Shown piece after piece: positions 56,706 through 64,000 of a stretch of 64,000 nucleotides of DNA. A program made the position numbers and the translations under genes. Under the pieces are notes generated by a model. That model ran no database searches. It was not told the DNA's origin and saw only the letters and a program-made list of their open reading frames with translations. The stretch's first letter is position 1; each line of letters begins with the position of its first letter. Source of the stretch: Vigna angularis (taxonomy: Eukaryota > Streptophyta > Magnoliopsida > Fabales > Fabaceae); the NCBI RefSeq assembly GCF_016808095.1, contig NC_068975.1, positions 19,475,501 to 19,539,500 of the forward strand, written 5' to 3'.

Positions 56706-59455
56706 TTTTCTTTTTTCTAGAATAAAAAAACATATTTAATTGAGTTGGATTTTTTACCATAACCTCTATTCCTTTAAGGAGCATTTGGACAAAACTTTTT
56801 CTATATGAAAGGATGAATTCTTATACCACCTCGAGGACATAATACCTTTCATATAGCTTTTTCAGACTAAAACTTCTTTTAACTCTTACTATCAAATATC
56901 ATTCTTTATATGAGTACGATAAATTTAGAAACAAATTTAGAATTTAATTTATAATTTTTTTTAATCATAAAAATTATTAGATAATAATAATTTTTAGTTT
57001 ATAAAATATTATCTAATTTAATCAATATAATGACTAATTATTTTATATCTCCAAATTTGATTTTTATTTAATAATTTTTTTATATATAAAATCAAATACT
57101 TACTTTATGAACAAATAAGAGTAAAAATTGTGTAAATTGAATTTATATGAAAAGTTGTTTCGTACAAGACTTTATGGGTAAAAATCTCATCATACTATAT
57201 GGGGATTTCATGGATATAATATATGTTATTTCCAAAAGAGAATGGAATTGTGATACAAAAATGCAGATGTTACAACTCAAGTCCTAAGATATCCGATAGA
57301 GAATTATTTGTGCATTATAATCAAACACATGATAAATTAAAAGAAAATTATGTAGTTGCATTATGCTAGATTGAAATATTGGTGCAGAAAAATACTACAC
57401 AGTATGAACAATATGATTTAAAATATTGATCATAACTTGATAAGATTTTTTCTTTTTTTGATTGAAATTTCAAATTTAGAGATGATACTGTTTCATATGA
57501 AAATATAAATTACCTTAGATATTTTAAAAAGTACTTTACCAATTAACGTACTGATTGAGAAATGTGTTTATGGTACTATAAAGCACCTAAAAGGTTGTGT
57601 GAATGTTGCACACTCATTGAACTAAAACCTTTTGGTGCAAGTTGAAGCTTTTGATTTACTCTTTTTAGTAACAGAGACATATATTATATCCACTACTGAA
57701 TGTTTGTTTAGTTTCCCTTTTACTGTGTGGCTAGTTCTTTTTGAACAGATTACTAAGTTAAAAAAAACAGTAGATATTTATTGTCGAAGTTGGATAATAG
57801 AGGACAAAAATAAAGGATATGTGGGTCTACAAACTATATTTCTCTTCTGTAACTGCTTACTTGGAAGTGGCAAGAATGCAAAAAACCTTTTCACTAACTC
57901 AATCTTATGCTATTTAGTTATTACCAATGTTTTCATCATATCATTCAAGTTATAGTTCCTTTAAATATCAATATCAAAATTCAACTAAAATGTTTGCCAA
58001 CAATTATTTATCTATTAAGAAAATATTTTTTAATTTGACTTCACTCTCTGTCTAGGTTACAATACATTTATACAACACTAACAATATTTTTAATGAGCAA
58101 TTACTCCATTAAGAAATTAAACGTGTGATCTTAATTCTAATATCAATTGTTAAATTAAGCAAGTATTACTAAAACTTAATTGATAATCGTGATATAATTG
58201 TTACTATTTAAGAGCATATAATAACTCAAATAACACAGTTTGATTATCATTTGATCTCTTGAACAGAAGTTTGCAATAAAGATTATAATTTTTGCTAATG
58301 AACCTGCATAATAAAAATTTCAATTATAAAATTAGACTATGATAAGCTCTTTTAAAATTAGTTGATGTTTTCAAAATTCGAGATAGATAGAAATTATTCT
58401 GACCAAAACCTAGTTTACTGCAGAGATCGGAGATAATTTTCATCCACAAAAAATAAATTAAGTTTATTTAAAATAAAACTCAAGTTTAAACCTTAAAAAT
58501 TCCAATTCTATTCAACCTAACTTGATACTAAAAATAACTAAACATATAAGTTTTAAGTTTTGTCTTATTAATAGCTTAATTTGGCCTATTCATATACTTA
58601 ACTAGCATCAATTTGTAGAAGATTCCGTAAATATATTTAAATATGGGGTATCTATAAATAAACTTTATAATAAATATTTTCAGACAAAAAAAATGAATTT
58701 TTTCATAAATTAAAAGTAACTTAAATGCATAAATTGTGAAACCCCTTTCTTTTAAAACATACAAAATCAACCTCACAACCAAAAACCCTCTCACATTTTT
58801 TCTTCTTCTTGGTTATAGCTAGTAACTCAACTAGAAGAGGAGAGCTTCTCAACTCCACTTGCCTTAAGCTATTCTCAGGATAAGTATTTGCCGTTGTCCC
58901 TTTTTTTTTTCCGTGATCCACCTTGGAAGTGTGTTGTCGGTCGCCATTGTTGTATGGTTTTCTATTACCTTATTTATTGCATTTAGCTGGTTTTTGGGGG
59001 ATTTCTTAGTTGATGTTATTGATGTTTATTGATGTCGAAGGGTTGAAATAATTGATGTTTCAACTATAATGTAGGAGATATGTGAGTTATGAGAAAAGAG
59101 GAATTTCATGGAGAGAAATCCTATAGTTTAGTAGTTGGTAGTATATGTATTGATGTATGGATTCAATTAAGAAGATATATTGATATTCTAATGGTCATTC
59201 ATACTCACCTAAATTAGAATGTGGCATTTGGTGAGAGTAGTAAGAGATCGTAGTTTAAGGACTTTTCATTAACCTAAAGGGCGAAGGAGATTAACCTTGT
59301 ATGTGGTAGAGTGAAAACTCATTGGTAATATCATTGGTAATTGTTCTACAAAATAGTAGACGTCACCACAAGTATATATCTCCAATGAATATGATATTAA
59401 TGCATGTTTTCGGATAATTGAATTTAGAATGTTTGTGATATATGTTTCATTCAGG
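55921..59455. other. AT-rich intergenic DNA, possible old LTR at the right
   Basis: A (TA)n run lies at 56672-56697. The 107-aa frame at 57632-57955 has no domain. From about 58790 the composition becomes leader-like (pyrimidine-rich, CTCAACTAGAAGAGGAGAGC), and GGGCGAAGGAGATT with GTGAAAACTCATTGG near 59280-59330 resembles plant Gypsy LTR interior. Ends not found. Confidence 0.45.
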
Positions 59456-59460
59456 ATGAC

Positions 59461-61026
59461 TGATAACGGTTGATTTTACGTGTTTTTGTGTATATATTTT
59501 TTGAATAAATCAACTCCTTCATAGCTTTTACCTTGTTTTATCCTCAAGTTTAGTGTGTTTTCTAGTTTTCTTGTGTTTTATTTAGTATATGCTTATTTTT
59601 ACCTCTAATCTCTTTATTTGAGTGTGTGAAATAAATGAATAGGAAGCAATTCTAGTGGAGGAAAACAAGCAAGAACTCAAGAGAACATGTTTTGAGACAA
59701 TAAAAGATCAATTTGAAGCAAATACCCATGTTGGACGCCTTTAGAGCAAGCAAATCTGCAGAAAAAGTGAAAAAGATGCAGTGCAGAAAAATAAGGTCGG
59801 GCCTCCCTGGTTCAGGGGGCTGAGCGCCACCTGCACAGAAGCTGACTTCTAGTGTGCTTGAGCCGGGCGCCCCAGGAAGGGGGCTGAGCGCGGACGGTGC
59901 TGACGTGCCAAAATGGGTTATTTAAACATGGGTCTCGCGATTTTTTGAACATTCTTCTCCTCCTACACTTCATTCTTCACCTAGAGAGATTGGGAGAGGC
60001 CCTTGGAGGGTGTTTGGGGTGTTGGGAAGCTCTCCCACTCCTCCTTGGGTCTTCAAGCTTCATCAATGGTGATTTTGCTCCTTTTGGGTTGAGGAAGAAG
60101 ATGGGTCACAAATTGGAGATGGAGATGCGAAGGGGAGGCGCAAATGGAGCATGGAGCAGTTGCCAAAAACCTTGGGAAAGGTTGTGCATCCTCTCTTTGG
60201 TTCCAATTTCTTCCCTATCTCTTCAATTTTGTAGAACCCTAAGTTCTCCACCATGGAGGGCTTTTCCTATTTGTTGAGATTAGTTGTAAAACATGGAATT
60301 CTTATGTATTTTGTGATGTTAATGCTATATGCTTTTCCAATTCATGTTAGTATTCGATTTCTATGCTTAATGCTTGCTTTGGATTGATCACTCATGCATG
60401 AATTTTGGTTCTTGATGTATTGAGAAATATGAACTGAACCTAGAACTGAAATTGAACACCTATTGGATGGAATTGAGATGTTTATGAATGCATGAGAATG
60501 AAATGGATGAATTCTAGTCTTAACAAATTGTAAATACTCTATGTTAAATTCCTTGCACACCAACTATTTGATAAAAATACCAAAAAGAGTTTCTTGTGTT
60601 TTTTGTACACTTTGATGTCTAATTGAGTTATGGAAGGAAGAGTTGTCATGTGTTGCATAAGTCCTTTGGGAAAGAACGATATTTATCACTTGCTACACTG
60701 CGACCGGTGCACTTGCCGTTGGTTTTACAGCTAACAAGTTTTCCAAAGGCGTCCAACATGGGTATTTGCTTCAAATTGATCTTTTATTGTCCCAAAACAT
60801 GTTCTCTTGAGTTCTTGCTTGTTTTCCTCCACTAGAATTGCTTCCTATTCATTTATTTCACACACTCAAATAAAGAGATTAGAGGTAAAAACAAGCATAT
60901 ACTAAATAAAACACAAGAAAACTAGAAAACACACTAAATTTGAGGATAAAACAAGGTAAAAGCTATGAAAGAGTTGATTTATTCACAAAATATAAACACA
61001 AAAACACGTAAAATCAACCGTTATCA
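59461..61026 (+). mobile_element. Gypsy-type LTR fused to an inverted copy of its own U3, with TSD
   Basis: Flanked by ATGAC (59456-59460 and 61027-61031). A full LTR runs 59461-60736, TGATAACGGTTGATTTTACG...CAGCTAACA, with TTATTTAAACATGG (about 59918) as TATA region. Then come 8 bases (AGTTTTCC; AGTTTT is the start of the usual PBS neighbourhood), then 60745-61026, the reverse complement of 59461-59742 (282 bp, about six differences). Both outer ends are therefore the same U3 terminus (TGATAACGG / CCGTTATCA). ORFs 59897-60277 and 60623-60835 lie in LTR sequence and are not genes. Confidence 0.9.
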
Positions 61027-61031
61027 ATGAC

Positions 61032-62103
61032 TACTTGAATATTATGCTTATGTTTGAAATTTTTTTGTTTATATATACATGTTCTTTTTATACATTAGCT
61101 TACCTTTTGTGATTGTGTCATTGTCTTGTTTTTTTTTTTACAATAATCACAAATTAATTTTTGACTAGATGAAAAAATAAGAGTTAATATCTTGCTCAAG
61201 ACGAAGATGAGGGTCCAATTATATATAGACATAGGAGTGTAGGAAGTATGTTTATATCTTATCTTTTGAAAAGCTTTATAACTTTATTGTCAGTTTTAGC
61301 TTCTTGAAATATAAATATCTTTTATATATTAATATGGTTATTTTGAATAACTTTAATATAATTTGTTTTTATATATGTTTGAATATGATTTATAAATTTA
61401 TGTAATATTTTATTTAGTAGTTTTTATATTATTTTATGGAATGTTACATAAATTAAAAAAGAAATGAATTTTTTTTTACCATGAACTAATTATAATTTAT
61501 ATAAAACCATTTTAATTCATGGAGAAGCTTATTTGCTTGTTGTTTTCTTATCCTAAAAATGTTTGTGGGGACTTTTCCGAACATAGAAAATTCTTAATTA
61601 TATATATGATAAGAGCAAGTTGCATGTATATATATGCAACCCCCATTTATCATTCGCTCTGCAATTTATCTTATGCCTCTATGTTCTGGGGTCAGACAAC
61701 ACACGAAATGAATTATTGAAATTTCGTAGTATCACTGTCTCCATCCATCTCATAAAGCATATTTTTCTTGTTTTTCTATCAATTTTTCCCCTATCTATTA
61801 TTTCTTCTATTATGCATGAACGAGTGAGTGATTTGAATATAACTCTAAAAAGACAGCTTTTTCTTTTCATTTTTTGGGACATTGTTGAAGTCTCTTTTGT
61901 GTTTGGAAACAAATGATATGCAGATAATGAAAATGAAGGAATTAAATCTTATTTGTGGAACATTAAACTTTCTTATAATTATTGCTATGCATGGACTTAT
62001 GAGGAGATTAATGGATAGTGATTAATTCTTTGCAGATCTCCAACTAAGTTTAATTATGTTTCAATTTTCATGTTTCATTGTATTTTAAACTTTTAAACAA
62101 TCA

Positions 62104-62179
<76 letters not shown>

Positions 62180-64000
62180 TAAGTGGAGTCTGTTAATTCT
62201 ATGTATGATATTTAGAGGGAAAAAAAACACTTTCTTTGATTTATTATGTTTATAAAAAACTTATAAATTAGTGGGGCGTTTGAACTTGAATTAAATGAGA
62301 TAACTTAAATGATAAAATATCGTTTTGAAAAAGTTGCTTCTAGATCTCACCGACCAATGTGCTGCAGATGGTGAAAAAACGAAGAAATGCGTTAAATATG
62401 GAAGTACGAGGTCCCATTGGGACCTTTGTGATGAAAATCCTTAAAGAAGGTGACAAGGAAAAGTCATTTGTTATCCTCCACATGTGGTGAAATACATTCT
62501 TAGGCCAACTTTCTTTTTTATGTTTTTTAATTTATATTCCTAAAATTTTAAATTAGTGTTTGATTGTTATCGTTTTCAGATCAAATTAAACAGTAGTAGA
62601 TAATCTAATAAGTGAACATATTTATTTTTGGAGTAAATATTTTAATGCTTGATTAAATTGTCTAATGTATATTCAAGGATCATCTATTCTATTAAAAATA
62701 AAGTGGAGATTTAGTTAATGAACTTAAGCATCTCCGCCAAAGAATTCAATTGATCAATGAGCCATCATTTATAAGCATATATGAAAAAAAACATAAAATT
62801 AAAAATAATAGTAAAAGGAGTTTGTTGTAGAGAACAATTATATAAAAGTTATATAAAGATAAATTAATTAGTTAATTCATTTATAGTTAAATTTTTCGTT
62901 ATGATCATTCAAGTTCTAAATTGATATCAATTATCCAAAATAAAAGTCAATTAATTTATTAAATTCACTATATATGTTTCCAGCATATACATATGAGGTT
63001 TTATTTTTTTACCTCTTGAATTGGGCAAACAAAAATTTGTTAAAATTAAACAGACTAATAAAAAATTTTAATTAGATAACATATTTGAACTATTAACAAA
63101 TGTTATAACAAAGTCCTTTGAAAAGAATATATTGAATAATAATACTTTAATTGCATATAAGTTTATAATTAATTATGAATTTATAAGATAATCAACTAAA
63201 AAAAGTTTAGTCTTTCATATTGAAATTGAAGAAAAATAATTACTTAAATATAAAATGTGATAATTTATTCATTACTAGTGGATATATTTTTATAGCAATA
63301 TTTGGTGAACTGAATCTGTTTATCAAATATGCAATATTTGGGTTTTGATTTATGATCCAAAGTAATAAATTTTGTAATAAAAAAATTCAGCTAAAAAAAT
63401 ACTTCAAGATAATAGATTTTGTTACAAAAGGTCCAAAGTAATAGAATACCTATATTAGGTCTCGAACGCATTAAACTCTCTAAACCCAAACATCTCAAAC
63501 CAAGCAAAGTCCATGGTCAATACATTAGATGAGGTTGTGGTTCATAGATTAGAAGTGTAATAGTTCACATATATATATTAGTAGTTCTCAAATTAGACGT
63601 CTAATGTTTCATAAATCAAACGTCTTATCCATTGAATTTGCCAATTAATTTAATTTTTCAATCTTCAAAACACTCTAATTCTTCATTAGGTTTATAAACT
63701 TATATTCTCAAAGTCACTAGAAAATCCCAAATCAATATGTTAGCATCGTCTAGAAGTTCACTAGATCATCTATCATTGTATTAGTCATAGAGGATAACAT
63801 ATGAGCTTGTTTATAATCCAGTGTAACCCAAAATTCATGAAGCGTTAATGAAGTATATCATCAAAACTCAACTCATGAATAGTCCATCAAATTGTTTAGT
63901 GTGTAGATCGTTTATTGTCTACTAAGATTTTTAAATTTAATTAATTTCAATTGAAAAAATTTAAATTAAAGTAGTAATTCAATAAAGTTAAAATTAAGTA
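61032..64000. other. AT-rich intergenic DNA, no gene recognised
   Basis: Only short domain-less frames (61519-61719, 61620-61916). Contains the long (TA)n run at 62108-62177. Confidence 0.6.
62108..62177. repeat. Long (TA)n microsatellite, ~35 units
   Basis: The longest dinucleotide run in the window, uninterrupted for about 70 bp. Confidence 0.95.

Noticed and set aside
59461..61026. Reading the inverted-repeat element as a classical TIR DNA transposon
   Set aside because: A 5-bp TSD, TG...CA ends, the R/U5 region and a PBS-adjacent tail show it is an LTR-derived product.
1..64000. CRISPR arrays, rRNA, tRNA, operons, origins
   Set aside because: None seen; the window is eukaryotic and the regular repeats are microsatellites, LTR motifs or tandem duplications.

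Overview
This 64-kb window is AT-rich plant nuclear DNA dominated by transposable elements. Ty1-copia and Gypsy-type LTR retrotransposons, hAT, Mutator-like and CACTA-like DNA transposons, (TA)n and (AAT)n microsatellites, and one intron-less DUF761 gene all indicate a flowering plant. The repeat families look legume-like (Vigna/Phaseolus/soybean relatives), but that is an impression. I see no bacterial-type genes, rRNA, tRNA or CRISPR. Most boundaries below rest on LTR or TIR ends together with matching target-site duplications (TSDs) read directly from the sequence.

Left nest (about 2.0-23.2 kb). A degenerate TTGACTTGGGC-type repeat array was hit by a Gypsy-type LTR (2461-3762, + strand) and by a large non-coding Gypsy-type element on the - strand (3882-22591, TSD GCCAA). 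That element's 3' LTR is intact. Its internal region holds a solo LTR (7833-9439). Its 5' LTR holds two more: an 800-bp solo LTR (21519-22318, TSD TAGTG) and a long one (10311-20959, TSD TAATG). The long one is itself invaded by a hAT MITE (TSD TATGTGAT), two MULE-type MITEs (9-bp TSDs) and a decayed Copia element (14479-19577, TSD ATTAG).

Middle nest (26.3-43.5 kb). A long-TIR MULE-like element (TIRs of about 645 bp) contains a Copia element (27384-41960, TSD GAAGG). That contains a solo LTR (30847-40908, TSD CTTAT), which contains a nearly complete Sirevirus-type Copia (31248-40224). LTR divergence (about 11 of 1032 for the Sirevirus, about 10 of 276 for the outer Copia) fits the nesting order. 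The Sirevirus has gag-pol in one frame broken only by stop codons, an intact 875-codon integrase/RT/RNase H frame, three G-rich polypurine tracts, and a third ORF downstream of pol that resembles the 'putative plant transposon protein' family rather than a recognised envelope gene. Between pol and ORF3 lies a promoter-like module of paired TAATCGATTA palindromes 20-21 bp apart plus TATAAATA. The same paired palindromes fill the LTRs.

Right part (43.5-64 kb). It holds a degraded Gypsy LTR with a ~143-bp tandem repeat, a CACTA-like element with ~73-bp terminal repeats, and a single credible host gene (50863-51594, DUF761 family). Long AT-rich stretches follow. At 59461-61026 there is a peculiar insertion: a complete Gypsy-type LTR fused to an inverted copy of its own first 282 bp, flanked by a 5-bp TSD, so both outer ends are U3 ends.
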